NCBI GenBank assembly: GCA_012270385.1
Contig: JAAXIK010000188.1
Coordinates: forward strand, 285 to 32,863
Source of the DNA: Rubripirellula sp.
Lineage (GTDB): Bacteria; Planctomycetota; Planctomycetia; Pirellulales; Pirellulaceae
DNA length: 32,579 nucleotides
Direction of reading: 5' to 3'
A program made the position numbers and the translations under genes. Under the pieces are notes generated by a model. That model made no database searches. It saw nothing but the letters and a program-made list of their open reading frames with translations, and was not told the DNA's origin. Below are positions 1-8,910 of the stretch, piece after piece (positions within the stretch are counted from its first letter, which is position 1; every line of letters starts with the position of its first letter).

Positions 1-33
1 GAATTACGGAACTACCATGCCCCCTACCTGAAC

Positions 34-75
34 TACGAGACACCCCATCCACCAATACGCGACACCCCATCCACC
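34..75. repeat. Two-copy tandem repeat, 22-bp period
   Basis: A 20-base unit at 34-53 (TACGAGACACCCCATCCACC) recurs at 56-75 with one substitution (A to C at the fifth base). The copies are separated by two bases, which gives a 22-bp period. Only two copies are visible; more could lie upstream of the window. The second copy also forms the left arm of the hairpin at 62-86. Confidence 0.75.
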
Positions 76-86
76 GGGATGGGTGT
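62..86. other. Hairpin-forming inverted repeat
   Basis: ACACCC(C)ATCC at 62-72 pairs with GGATGGGTGT at 77-86 around the loop ACCG. This makes a 10-bp stem with one bulged C. No T-run follows, so it is not a classical intrinsic terminator. It could still end transcription of an upstream gene or be part of a small repeat element. Confidence 0.45.
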
Positions 87-254
87 TCGGCGATCACCGC
101 AACCCACCTAACCCAGCGATGGCTTCATGACCCGGCGGTTGCGTCGCCCCGGCTGGTTAAGGATGTTAGTTACCTGTAAGTCTAACGATCTGAATAAAGC
201 GTCTAGATCAAGCTCCCTACCTCACTGATCCACTCAAAGTTAAAAGGTGCTGTC

Positions 255-1337
255 GTGATTTTCGGTTTAGAGCGAAAACATTTTGTTGACCCTGCGACAT
301 GGGAAAAAGAGGTGGATCGAATCTTCTCCAAAAGCTGGAACTGCGTGGGAAGACGAGAATCCCTGTTCGACCACTGCGGAGCAAACGCATTTCGGCGGAT
401 TCAAATTGGTGATAATGACATCATCCTTTTACAACAGGAAAGTGGCCAGGTTGACGCGTTTCACAATGTGTGTCGACATCGCGGAACACGACTTGTTTCA
501 GAAGAAAGTGGGTCTCTCAAAAACGCTTGCGTCACCTGCCCCTACCATGCTTGGACGTATCGGTGTGACGGCAAATTGATTGGTGCGCCCAACATGAAAG
601 ATGTTGAATCTTTCGATCCTTCGGACTTCGGCCTCAAGCGTGTCGGTTGTCATGACTGGTGTGGCTTCATCATGATTAATCTCTGTGATGTCACCGCGGA
701 TTTTGTCACAGACTTTGCTCCGATCATCCAACAGATGCAAGCTTGGCAGATGGATCAGCTTGAACTGGTCACGACGGTGGAATATGAGGTCAATGCGAAC
801 TGGAAACTCATCTTTCAGAACTACAGCGAGTGCTATCACTGCCCCACCGTCCACCCTGCTTTGAATCGTCTTACACCGTATCGTGGAGCCACCAATGACC
901 TAGAAGAGGGAGCCTTTCTTGGCGGCCCTATGCAATTGTCTGATTCCTCTGAGACCATCAGCACCGACGGCAAACGGATCGGCGAAATACTACCCGGGCT
1001 CAACGAGAATCAAGCACGGTTGGTTTACTATTACACGTTATTCCCGACCATGTTCCTCAGCCCACATCCGGATTACGTGATGGCTCACGAGATCCACCCC
1101 AGAAGCCCGGGCAGAACCCAAGTCCTATGTCATTTCTTATCAAAGCCAAAGACGTCAACCGAACAGATCCAACGTGCTGTGACGCAATGGGATCAAGTCA
1201 ATCGAGAAGATTGGGAGGTCTGTGAACTGACACAACTTGGCGTACAATCCCCCTCCTACACGCCGGGCCCCTATTCTCATTTAGAGCCCATGCTGATCGC
1301 ATTTGACCAGCACTATCGGCGAGTGATGAGTGATTAA
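255..1337 (+). CDS. Rieske non-heme iron oxygenase, alpha subunit
   Basis: This is a cytoplasmic aromatic-ring-hydroxylating or demethylating oxygenase alpha subunit of 360 aa, a normal length for the single-alpha type. The Rieske [2Fe-2S] site is visible as C73-x-H75 and C95-x-x-H98. The catalytic domain has the mononuclear iron motif around E192-C-Y-H195 and H200 (ECYHCPTVHP). The start is GTG; the N-terminal text (DPATWEKEVDRIFSKSWNCV) matches the usual beginning of this family, and no better start lies nearby. The general pattern resembles the choline/betaine/carnitine-type oxygenases more than naphthalene dioxygenases, but the substrate cannot be told. No ferredoxin or reductase partner is adjacent. 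The next gene is 138 bp downstream and unrelated. Confidence 0.93.
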   Translation: MIFGLERKHFVDPATWEKEVDRIFSKSWNCVGRRESLFDHCGANAFRRIQIGDNDIILLQQESGQVDAFHNVCRHRGTRLVSEESGSLKNACVTCPYHAWTYRCDGKLIGAPNMKDVESFDPSDFGLKRVGCHDWCGFIMINLCDVTADFVTDFAPIIQQMQAWQMDQLELVTTVEYEVNANWKLIFQNYSECYHCPTVHPALNRLTPYRGATNDLEEGAFLGGPMQLSDSSETISTDGKRIGEILPGLNENQARLVYYYTLFPTMFLSPHPDYVMAHEIHPRSPGRTQVLCHFLSKPKTSTEQIQRAVTQWDQVNREDWEVCELTQLGVQSPSYTPGPYSHLEPMLIAFDQHYRRVMSD

Positions 1338-1475
1338 ACGAATGGACCGAAATGCAGCGACTGCTCAATTGTCGTTGTCATGAGCAGGAAACCGATTCAA
1401 TCGCATTAGAACTCGTGCTTACAAACAAACCATGAATCGTTACTTCACCTATGCGAAGAACACTGAGGTATAGAA

Positions 1476-2543
1476 ATGAATTCTCAATGCTGGTCACTCA
1501 TCCTGCTGTCCTTCCTATTTCCGAACTTTGCAGGAAGGTTCTCTCGTGCAGATGAGCCTGCCGCTACCTCCGGTCATCCCGTCATATCGAAGGACGCGTT
1601 CACGATCGCGGTGTTACCTGATACACAGTTCTACTGCGACACTCGACTGAAATTGTCGGCCAAGTGGGGCAATGGGGATTTACGAGATTACTTCTTTGCT
1701 CAAACACGATGGGTCCGGGATCATCAGAGCCGTCTCAACATCGCCTTTCTGGTCCATGAAGGTGACATTGTCCAAGCCGATGCGCCAGAGGAGTGGGCTA
1801 TCGCCAAAGAGGCAATGTGTATCCTCGATGGCAAAGTCCCCTATTGCATGTGCCTCGGAAACCATGACATGGGTTTCGAGAAATCAGACAATCAATACGG
1901 CGGTAACATCGGTGTGAATCGGTCGACCCATTTCAACAGCTTCTTTCCAAGAGAAGAGTTCGCAAAACGGCGCGAGTTCGGAGGGACATTTGATGCAAAC
2001 CGGCATGACAACTCGTGGTATCACTTCGAAGCCTCCGGCATGAATTTCCTAATCCTCTCGCTGGAATGCAAGCCTCGCAATGAGGTGCTTGACTGGGCCA
2101 ACGAGGTTGTATCGAAGCACCCTGAACACAGGATAATTGTGCTCACCCATGCTTACATGAATGCCAAGAAATAAAGGAAGACCGGGGGCATGAAGGCAGA
2201 GGGTAATACCGGTGAACAGACATGGCAAAAATTTGTGAAGCGCCACCCCAACATTTTCATGGTTCTTTGTGGCCATCACGCGGGTGAGGCTCTACGCACC
2301 GACAACGGGGATCATGGGAATCCAGTGCATCAAATTCTCAGCGACTACCAGCATCTACACAACGGTGGGGAATCGTGGTTGAGGTACATGGTTTTCAAAC
2401 CATCCGAGAATCAAATCAGCGTCTACACCTACAACCCTGCACTCGATGTTTTCAAAGAAGGGACTTCGAGTCGATTCGATATTCCCTACACCATGTCGGA
2501 GGACGATTCGACTCCTAGCCCTTCTCAACGCTTGCCGAGGTAA
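1476..2543 (+). pseudogene. Calcineurin-like metallophosphoesterase interrupted by one in-frame TAA
   Basis: This reads as one exported phosphoesterase whose frame is cut by a TAA at 2172-2174. The part before the stop (232 aa) has a signal-peptide-like start and the metallophosphoesterase motifs D49-T-Q, G-D97, G-N129-H-D131 and the late THAY. The same frame continues after the stop with ...TGEQTWQKFVKRHPNIFMVL, then the GHHAGE motif and a normal end at 2543 without further stops. The family needs the GH motif for metal binding, so the first part alone should be inactive. A lone G-to-T change (GAA to TAA) would explain the stop. Pseudogenisation, a sequencing error and readthrough are all possible; there is no sign of a frameshift. 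The 3' end overlaps the convergent DUF3592 gene by 29 bp. Confidence 0.8.
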
Positions 2544-3012
2544 AGGACCAAAACTTACAGATTGCCGTGCAGCTTCGGACCAACGCAACCAACGCTAACA
2601 CAACCAAGAAAGCTTGCATGGCAAAATTCCCTCCGGGCTTGAGCACACTGTAAGCTCCCGGGTCACGCGGATTAAAAAACACATTGTGTTGAGTCCCGAC
2701 CGCATACTTACTTCTTAACGCTTTGATTTGATCGGGGGTCACCACCGTCTCGGTTGTCCTGCCTTGCGCTGTATAGTTGACTCCATCCACCTCAAATTCA
2801 TATGTGTAGCTGATCGCACGATTTGAAGACTGATCGACTGCAGTGATGACCATCTCTGTACCGGGCCAATCTCGGCTCGACCATTGCGTCATGGCGTGAC
2901 CCGAACCATAAACCACGGCAACCGCAAGTAGAGGAACCAAAGCGATTAAGCCCAGCATTTTAAACCAGATGAGGTTGCGACTATCGTTCGGATTCACTTG
3001 AAAGACTGACAT
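2515..3012 (-). CDS. DUF3592 domain membrane protein
   Basis: A 165-aa protein with two predicted membrane helices (about residues 15-37 and 131-150) flanks an extracytoplasmic beta-rich segment. That segment contains ...SYTYEFEVDGVNYTAQGRT..., then a lone NVFFNPRDPGAYSVL-type strand. This layout and the F-x-V-D-G-x-x-Y text are typical of DUF3592, whose function is unknown. The start ATG at 3012 precedes a short hydrophilic stretch and then helix 1. It lies 58 bp downstream of the truncated hemoglobin gene on the same strand, so co-transcription is possible. Its 3' end overlaps the phosphoesterase gene on the other strand. Confidence 0.8.
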   Translation of the reverse strand: MSVFQVNPNDSRNLIWFKMLGLIALVPLLAVAVVYGSGHAMTQWSSRDWPGTEMVITAVDQSSNRAISYTYEFEVDGVNYTAQGRTTETVVTPDQIKALRSKYAVGTQHNVFFNPRDPGAYSVLKPGGNFAMQAFLVVLALVALVRSCTAICKFWSFTSASVEKG

Positions 3013-3070
3013 CGCTTTTCCCCTAACTCATGAATCCCGCTTGCGAGGTGATCTGAAAGCAAAAACAACT

Positions 3071-3457
3071 CTACCCCTCGCGGTTGCGCATATGATCTGC
3101 CGTACGAAAAAAATTCATCTTCAGCTGCGATCTCAGTTGCTCATCGCTAACCAACTCATCCACAGCTCGGTTCATGCACAATAACCACTGATCCCGCTCG
3201 TCCTCACCAATCGGAAACGGTAAATGCCTAGCTCTCAGCATTGGATGACCGTACTCCTGAATGTAGAGCGAAGGACCTCCGTACAAGCCTGACAGAAACT
3301 TGAAGAGCTTATCTCTGGATTCGGTTAGATCCTCAGGGTGCAGAGAGAGAATTCCCTTCGCTTCAGGCAATTCAGCCATGAGATCATAGAAACGATCGAC
3401 GATCTCTCTCAACCCCTCAGAACCGCCCAGCTGCTCATATGTGCTCATGGTATTCAT
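3071..3457 (-). CDS. Group II truncated hemoglobin
   Basis: A small cytoplasmic 2-on-2 globin of about 125-128 aa. It begins (M)STYEQLGGSEGLREIVDRFYD, with the B-helix F-Y. It then has the group II signature Y-x-x-x-x-GHPMLRARHLPFPIGEDERDQWL, in which the H of RARH is the proximal (F8) heme ligand and the W of RDQWL the conserved G8 tryptophan. These mark the GlbO-like class. The frame is open further up to 3517, but that extension has no globin similarity. Starts at 3457 (MNTMST) or 3448 (MST) fit the family better; no clear ribosome-binding site separates them. The family binds oxygen or handles reactive nitrogen and oxygen species; the exact role here is unknown. Confidence 0.9.
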   Translation of the reverse strand: MNTMSTYEQLGGSEGLREIVDRFYDLMAELPEAKGILSLHPEDLTESRDKLFKFLSGLYGGPSLYIQEYGHPMLRARHLPFPIGEDERDQWLLCMNRAVDELVSDEQLRSQLKMNFFRTADHMRNREG

Positions 3458-3698
3458 GCTGTAATTGTTGATGAACTGAAACAAACCGGTCAACCTACGG
3501 ATCTCTCGAATCAGCATACCAAGCAGTTGCGGGGGCGGTTGGCATGTTCCGATAAAAACAACAAATCGCGATTAATGCTTGGATCGCATCACATCCAATC
3601 CGTGTGAGCTGTCTTTCAATCTATGGGGCGCCCATCCTAAATGCGTTACACTTTTCGTGTTAAACACTGTGAACGACCGATGGAAACAGATTGAACTT

Positions 3699-3702
3699 GA
3701 GG
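3699..3702 (+). promoter_or_regulatory. Ribosome binding site GAGG
   Basis: GAGG lies 6 nt before the ATG at 3709. It supports that start over the longer frames that overlap the region, and the following residues form a good signal peptide. Confidence 0.5.
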
Positions 3703-3708
3703 CATTGA

Positions 3709-6700
3709 ATGTCCACTGGCAGAAAAACCCTTTTTGCTTTGATCCTTTTCACACTCTCAGCCATCGCGCCGCCAGGTGCGCAGGTTGCGAAAGGTGAGAA
3801 TCGGTTTGCCTACCAAACTGATTACGTTCAGCCATATTATCCACACGGGGAATTCCCCAAACTCATTACCCCTCAGTGGGTTGGAGAAGATGGAGTCGAC
3901 ACGGTCATCACGCTAGGTATCGATGACATGAGAGATACGGCCGCGTATGAAGCTTATCTACGTCCGATTCTCAGGAAGCTCAAGGAAATCGATAACCGAG
4001 CGCCCGTGAGCATCATGACATGCAGCCTCGATCCTCAGGATCCGCAGTTACAACAGTGGCTTAATGAAGGCTTGTCGATTGAGGTGCATACCGCGGATCA
4101 CCCGTGCCCATGCTTGCAAGGTGATAATTTTGATGCCGCAAAATCTACCTACGACCGCTGCGTCGATCTGATGGCATCCATTCCCGGCAATCACCCGGTG
4201 GCATTCCGTACTCCCTGCTGTGACTCTCGAAATACACCGAGCCCGAGATTGTGGAGTGAGATTTTTACCCAGAGAACACCTCAAGGCAATTTTCTCCAAG
4301 CCGATAGCAGTGTGTTTAATGTCTTCACTAAGGAAGACAAAGAGCTACCACCGGAATGGACGACCGATGCCAACGGGCAGTCGCGTTTCAGGAAATACAT
4401 CCCCTTCCCGTCCTTCGTCAACACGATCGAAAACTACCCCTATCCGTACGTGATCGGAAAACGTTGTTGGCAGTTTCCTTGCATGGTTCCTAGTGACTGG
4501 GAGGCACAGAACCTGCATCAACCCAATAATCCAGTGACCGTAGAGGATATGAAAGTTGCATTGGACGCAACCGTTCTAAAAAAAGGAATGTTCAACCTCG
4601 TCTTCCATCCTCATGGTTGGATCAAGAATGAGCAAGTCGTTGAGTTAATCGAATACGCTGATAAAAAATACGGCAAGCGGATTAAGTTCCTGAATTTCAA
4701 AGAGTGCGTGGATCGAATCAACAAACACCTTCTGCTTGACCAACCCATCAGAGCTCCCGAAACTGGAAGCGACAACGGAGTTCGATTGGTCGATGTCAAT
4801 GAAGATGGCTTTCTCGACGTACTGATCGGCAACGAATCAAATCGCACTTTGCGTCTTTGGAAGCCCAATGCGATGAACTGGCAGGATACTGAACACGGTA
4901 TCCAATTCACATCATCAACATCAACGCACTCCACTCACTTTGCACCGCAAATCGGAAAGATCGACCCAGAGTCAAGCTTTTCGGTGCTCGTCAACCATGA
5001 ACATGATCAAGCAATCTACGATTTTTCTGTTGATTCCATCCGACGAACACCACTTCCCGTGGAATTGAAGCAGGTCAAGACATCCGTTGCGGGGTTAGAT
5101 CAAGGAATCCGCCTCCGTGATATGGACAGGGATGGTCACAGCGAACTGATCATCGCCAATCCAAAGCGTCAGGCCGTATTGAGGCGAAACGAAAAGGGAC
5201 AATGGAAAGAAGTGGGTTCATTCCCAGCGGCCATCGTCGATGCGAATGGAAAGGATAATGGAGTGCGTTTCATTGATGTTGACGAAGACGGCAATGAAGA
5301 TGTCATCTTCAATAACGGAAAGGATGCAGGCATCTATCTCTTCGATGCAAAAACAAAGCTATTCTCCCGAAAAGTAGAAACCCCGAGTGACCTACCCCTT
5401 ATTGTCCGCAATGGCACCAACAATGGGGTATGGTTTGCGAAGAAACATCTCTGGGTACAGAACGAAAACACTAATCGATTACCCGACGGTGTCGATCGTC
5501 GATCTTTTCAAGATCTACTCGGCAGCACAGAACCAGGTCCAAGAGACCCTCAGGAATCTCGGCCGTCGATTCAGGGGCCAGCAGGCTCTCGAGTGGAGCG
5601 GGTCGCCGCGGAACCGCTGGGGATGGAGCCGAGTGCGATGGACTGGGGAGCCGATGGGAAGCTCTGGGTGGTGGAAATGGCCGACTACCCGCTTGGCCTT
5701 GATGATCAGGGGAAACCCGGAGGTAGGGTGCGTTTCTTGGAGGACAGCGATGGAGACGGACTCTATGACAAGTCCACGCTATTCCTCGATGGCATCGCCT
5801 ATCCAACAGGCATCATGGCGTGGCAGGATGGTGTGCTCATCAGCGCAGCCCCGAGTATTTTCTTCGCCGCCGATCGTAATGGAGATGGCGTAGCGGAGAC
5901 GATTGAAGAAAGATTCAAAGGTTTTGCCGAGGGAAACCAACAACACCGAGTGAACGGCTTTGAAAGAGGGCTTGATAATTGGATCTATGTTGCCAACGGC
6001 GATAGCGGTGGTGAAATCGAGTCCATCAAAACCGGTCAGAGATTATCACTTGGAGGTCAGGATCTCAGAATCCTCCCAGAACGTGGCATCATGGAACTGC
6101 AAACAGGACGAACGCAGTTTGGGAGACATCGCGATGACCACGGCAATTGGTTCGGCTGCAGTAATCCGCTGCCTGTGAGGCACTTCGTTCTGGCAGATCA
6201 TTACACACGGCGTAATCCCTTCCTTACTTTTCCAAGTCCTCGTCTAGATATCGCGCGAGTGGATAACACTCAGCTATTCCCAATCTCTCGTATTCTCAGT
6301 CATTGGTCCGGTTACCGTCCTCCAGAATCAGGAGCTGGACATCAATTCACATCCGCTTGCAGCACAAGCATCTACCGCGACGATCTCTTTGGCAAAGATT
6401 TCAATGGCGATACGTTCACCTGTGCTCCTGTTCATAACTTGGTTCATCGCCGAAAGCTCATTCCAGACGGAATATCCTTCCAGAGCATTCGTCCGAAAGA
6501 ACTTGCTAATCAAGAGTTCCTTGCATCGACCGATAGCTGGTTTCGACCAGCAACTGTAACCACGGGGCCCGAAGGTGCATTGTGGGTTGTTGACATGTAT
6601 CGGTTGGTGATTGAGCATCCAGAGTGGATCGATGACCAAAGAGAGAAGGAACTTTTTCTTCGTGCGGGTTGCGATCAGGGCAGAATCTACCGTGTGCTCC

Positions 6701-8802
6701 CGGTCAATCACTCGGCACCGCAAACCCTTAATCTCGCTTCACTTTCCTCATCCGAAATAACTGGTCTCTTAGAGTCCTCCAATGGGCGGACGCGAGACCT
6801 TGCACAGCAAGAATTGATCTCTCGAGCGGATCCAAATGTTGAAAACCTGCTGGAAAAAATGGTTACCCAATCTTCTACCGAGATGGGTCGGCTCCACGCA
6901 ATGTGCACACTGGACGGACTGGGGCAAATCCATTTCTCTACGCTCCAATCCGCATTGAAAGACCCTTCACCAACGGTGAGACGACACGCGATTCGATTAT
7001 GTGAACCGCTACTGGCCTCCTCTGATCCAAATCTGGACCAATGCTTGGAAACGCTTGGTAGACTCGTTTCTGATCCAGATCCAATGGTGAGGATGCAACT
7101 CGCCTACACGCTCGGCGAAGCGGAAGGAGAAAACGCCGCGAGTATCCTCGTTTCGCTCGCTCAGCACAGCGTTGAATCCCCTTACCTCCGAGCATCCATC
7201 ACGAGTTCTTTGCACGAAGAGAACCTTATCGCTTTTCATCAAGGGATCACAGAGAAGACACAACTGTCAACGCTCTATCAACCTATCATTTTGCAAATGG
7301 CATCTCGCATGAAGCGAGCGGACTTTATCGCAGTGGTACTGAAGCATTTCCTTGACAACGGGGAGGAGAATGTATTCACGGCGGAAGGACTCAATTCCTT
7401 GAACCAGATGCTTGAAACCGTTCAACAAAATCTAGACGGGCTACCGGCTTCCACCCTAGACCGACTCGAAGCATGCATGCAAAAGGCAGTCGACATCGGC
7501 ACCGATGAAACCATGCCTACCGAACGACGCGTTGCAGCCATAGGCCTTTGCTCACGTTCCCAGAAGCATCGCCAACACATCGAAGAATTGCTCAACGCCC
7601 GACACCCGATCGACGTACAAATTGCATCTGCAGAGGCGGTCGCTGCGTTCAACCCTGAGGCAATCCTGAACCAAATTCAATCGTTCAGTCCCAACACTCG
7701 AACTGCCGCCATCGAGGCACTCTTGTCAAACCGATCAACAAGCCTGCTCTTGATTGAATCTCTCAAACAGGGAGAAACACCGACAAACTTGTTTAGTTTG
7801 GTTCACCAACAGCGACTCATTCGCCATGCGGACAAAGAGGTTGCCGAGCAAGCCGCTTCGCTATTTGAGTCACTGGAAAATCCTATCTCTCGAACCGAGC
7901 TGATCACCCATTATCAATCGGAAATGATGAAACCCGGCAACTTTGAAGCAGGAAAAAAAGTGTTCAAAACTCATTGCTCTTCGTGTCACCGAGTCATGGG
8001 CACGGGCAATGAAGTCGGACCGAATCTATCCGCAATCAAGAATCGATCCAGAGAGGCGATGCTCACTGCTATTCTCGTACCCGAAGCCGCTGTGGAAGAC
8101 AAATATCTAAGCTACAACCTCCTCACCATTGACGGAGCCATTCACACGGGAATCATTGAAGGTGAGACAAGCACGACAGTTGAACTGTTACTCGCTGACG
8201 GAAAAAAGAAATCGATTCTTCGAAGCGAGATCGAAACCATGCAAAACAGTGGACTTTCACTGATGCCACAAGGTTTAGAAAAATCCATCCCGCCAAGCGA
8301 CATGTGTGATCTGATCGAGTTCATTTCGAAGTTGGGATCGAATCATGACACAGCAATGAACTCTCAGGCAAAGCCGTCCTCGCAGACTATAAACGTTGAC
8401 AAAGAGGGAACAACACTGCTTACCGCAGCGGATTGTCAAATCCATGGCACAAACATGCGTTTCGAAAAGCAGTACGGGAACATTGGGTTCTGGAATGATG
8501 CAACAGAATTCATTTCATGGAACGTCGCAGTCACGGAGCCCAAGCGTTTTGAAATCACCATTGATTATGCAGTTCCCACGGAGTCAGAAGGAAATCTCTG
8601 TCAAATAACCGCGGGCACGCAAACCCTAAGCAAAGAAGTCAAAGGTACTGGGAATTGGGATACCTACCGAACCATGACATTGGGGACACTTTCCATCCCA
8701 AAGGGTGAAAGTACTATCAAGCTTGGCGCTTCAGGAACGATCCGACAGTGGCTGATGGATTTCCGTTCGTTGACCCTTACCCCCATCGGTGATGAACCGT
8801 GA
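3709..8802 (+). CDS. Secreted mega-protein: NodB-like deacetylase, FG-GAP, PVC dehydrogenase, HEAT, heme c, carbohydrate-binding-like end
   Basis: A 1697-aa exported protein. Residues 1-28 are a signal peptide. Residues about 55-345 form a NodB-like polysaccharide deacetylase domain, with the D72-D73 motif and the H127-x3-H131 metal pair. Residues about 355-590 hold three FG-GAP/VCBS-like repeats with calcium-loop aspartates starting near D362, D471 and D523. Residues about 628-1000 are the PVC-type dehydrogenase beta-propeller (MDWGADGKLWVVEMADYPLG near its start). Residues about 1024-1397 look like HEAT repeats. Residues about 1405-1550 are the PVC heme-binding domain with C1423-S-S-C1426-H1427. 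Residues about 1563-1694 resemble a carbohydrate-binding beta-sandwich. No stop or frameshift occurs. The natural reading is a cell-surface or periplasmic protein that binds glycan, removes acetyl groups and passes electrons through heme c. Substrate and redox partner are unknown. Confidence 0.88.
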   Translation: MSTGRKTLFALILFTLSAIAPPGAQVAKGENRFAYQTDYVQPYYPHGEFPKLITPQWVGEDGVDTVITLGIDDMRDTAAYEAYLRPILRKLKEIDNRAPVSIMTCSLDPQDPQLQQWLNEGLSIEVHTADHPCPCLQGDNFDAAKSTYDRCVDLMASIPGNHPVAFRTPCCDSRNTPSPRLWSEIFTQRTPQGNFLQADSSVFNVFTKEDKELPPEWTTDANGQSRFRKYIPFPSFVNTIENYPYPYVIGKRCWQFPCMVPSDWEAQNLHQPNNPVTVEDMKVALDATVLKKGMFNLVFHPHGWIKNEQVVELIEYADKKYGKRIKFLNFKECVDRINKHLLLDQPIRAPETGSDNGVRLVDVNEDGFLDVLIGNESNRTLRLWKPNAMNWQDTEHGIQFTSSTSTHSTHFAPQIGKIDPESSFSVLVNHEHDQAIYDFSVDSIRRTPLPVELKQVKTSVAGLDQGIRLRDMDRDGHSELIIANPKRQAVLRRNEKGQWKEVGSFPAAIVDANGKDNGVRFIDVDEDGNEDVIFNNGKDAGIYLFDAKTKLFSRKVETPSDLPLIVRNGTNNGVWFAKKHLWVQNENTNRLPDGVDRRSFQDLLGSTEPGPRDPQESRPSIQGPAGSRVERVAAEPLGMEPSAMDWGADGKLWVVEMADYPLGLDDQGKPGGRVRFLEDSDGDGLYDKSTLFLDGIAYPTGIMAWQDGVLISAAPSIFFAADRNGDGVAETIEERFKGFAEGNQQHRVNGFERGLDNWIYVANGDSGGEIESIKTGQRLSLGGQDLRILPERGIMELQTGRTQFGRHRDDHGNWFGCSNPLPVRHFVLADHYTRRNPFLTFPSPRLDIARVDNTQLFPISRILSHWSGYRPPESGAGHQFTSACSTSIYRDDLFGKDFNGDTFTCAPVHNLVHRRKLIPDGISFQSIRPKELANQEFLASTDSWFRPATVTTGPEGALWVVDMYRLVIEHPEWIDDQREKELFLRAGCDQGRIYRVLPVNHSAPQTLNLASLSSSEITGLLESSNGRTRDLAQQELISRADPNVENLLEKMVTQSSTEMGRLHAMCTLDGLGQIHFSTLQSALKDPSPTVRRHAIRLCEPLLASSDPNLDQCLETLGRLVSDPDPMVRMQLAYTLGEAEGENAASILVSLAQHSVESPYLRASITSSLHEENLIAFHQGITEKTQLSTLYQPIILQMASRMKRADFIAVVLKHFLDNGEENVFTAEGLNSLNQMLETVQQNLDGLPASTLDRLEACMQKAVDIGTDETMPTERRVAAIGLCSRSQKHRQHIEELLNARHPIDVQIASAEAVAAFNPEAILNQIQSFSPNTRTAAIEALLSNRSTSLLLIESLKQGETPTNLFSLVHQQRLIRHADKEVAEQAASLFESLENPISRTELITHYQSEMMKPGNFEAGKKVFKTHCSSCHRVMGTGNEVGPNLSAIKNRSREAMLTAILVPEAAVEDKYLSYNLLTIDGAIHTGIIEGETSTTVELLLADGKKKSILRSEIETMQNSGLSLMPQGLEKSIPPSDMCDLIEFISKLGSNHDTAMNSQAKPSSQTINVDKEGTTLLTAADCQIHGTNMRFEKQYGNIGFWNDATEFISWNVAVTEPKRFEITIDYAVPTESEGNLCQITAGTQTLSKEVKGTGNWDTYRTMTLGTLSIPKGESTIKLGASGTIRQWLMDFRSLTLTPIGDEP

Positions 8803-8910
8803 CAGCGACCAATGAAGCCGGTGAATTTTTAAGTTTGATTTAACCCGTGTGATGACCCTTAGCCCTTGTTCCGACGGGATTGAGTTTGTCGACTTTTAAT
8901 CAGGCTCCTC

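Larger units (their letters stand above)
1..254. other. Leading intergenic or unassigned stretch
   Basis: No recognisable gene lies here. Two plus-strand frames are open from the window edge: one to a TAA at 109-111 and one to a TAA at 177-179. Either could be the tail of a gene upstream, but neither translation resembles a family I know. The 22-bp repeat period at 34-75 is not a multiple of three, which argues against coding. The stretch ends just before the GTG start of the Rieske oxygenase, so its 3' part should hold that gene's leader. I see no convincing -10/-35 pair. Confidence 0.5.

Noticed and set aside
104-172. Possible integron attC site (ACCTAAC, then a GC-rich palindrome, then GTTAAGG/GTTAGTT)
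   Set aside because: The left consensus fits RYYYAAC, but the right side does not match GTTRRRY, the inner arms do not pair as expected, and no integrase or cassette array is in view.
2190-2543. Separate small gene of 117 aa after the phosphoesterase
   Set aside because: It is in the same frame as the upstream part and carries the missing GHHAGE motif and C-terminal strands of one phosphoesterase, so it is the tail of the broken gene.
5387-5893. Long alternative-frame open frames over the FG-GAP/dehydrogenase seam (also minus strand 5471-5806)
   Set aside because: They arise from the locally GC-rich codons of the mega-protein, whose own frame shows clear conserved domains through this stretch.
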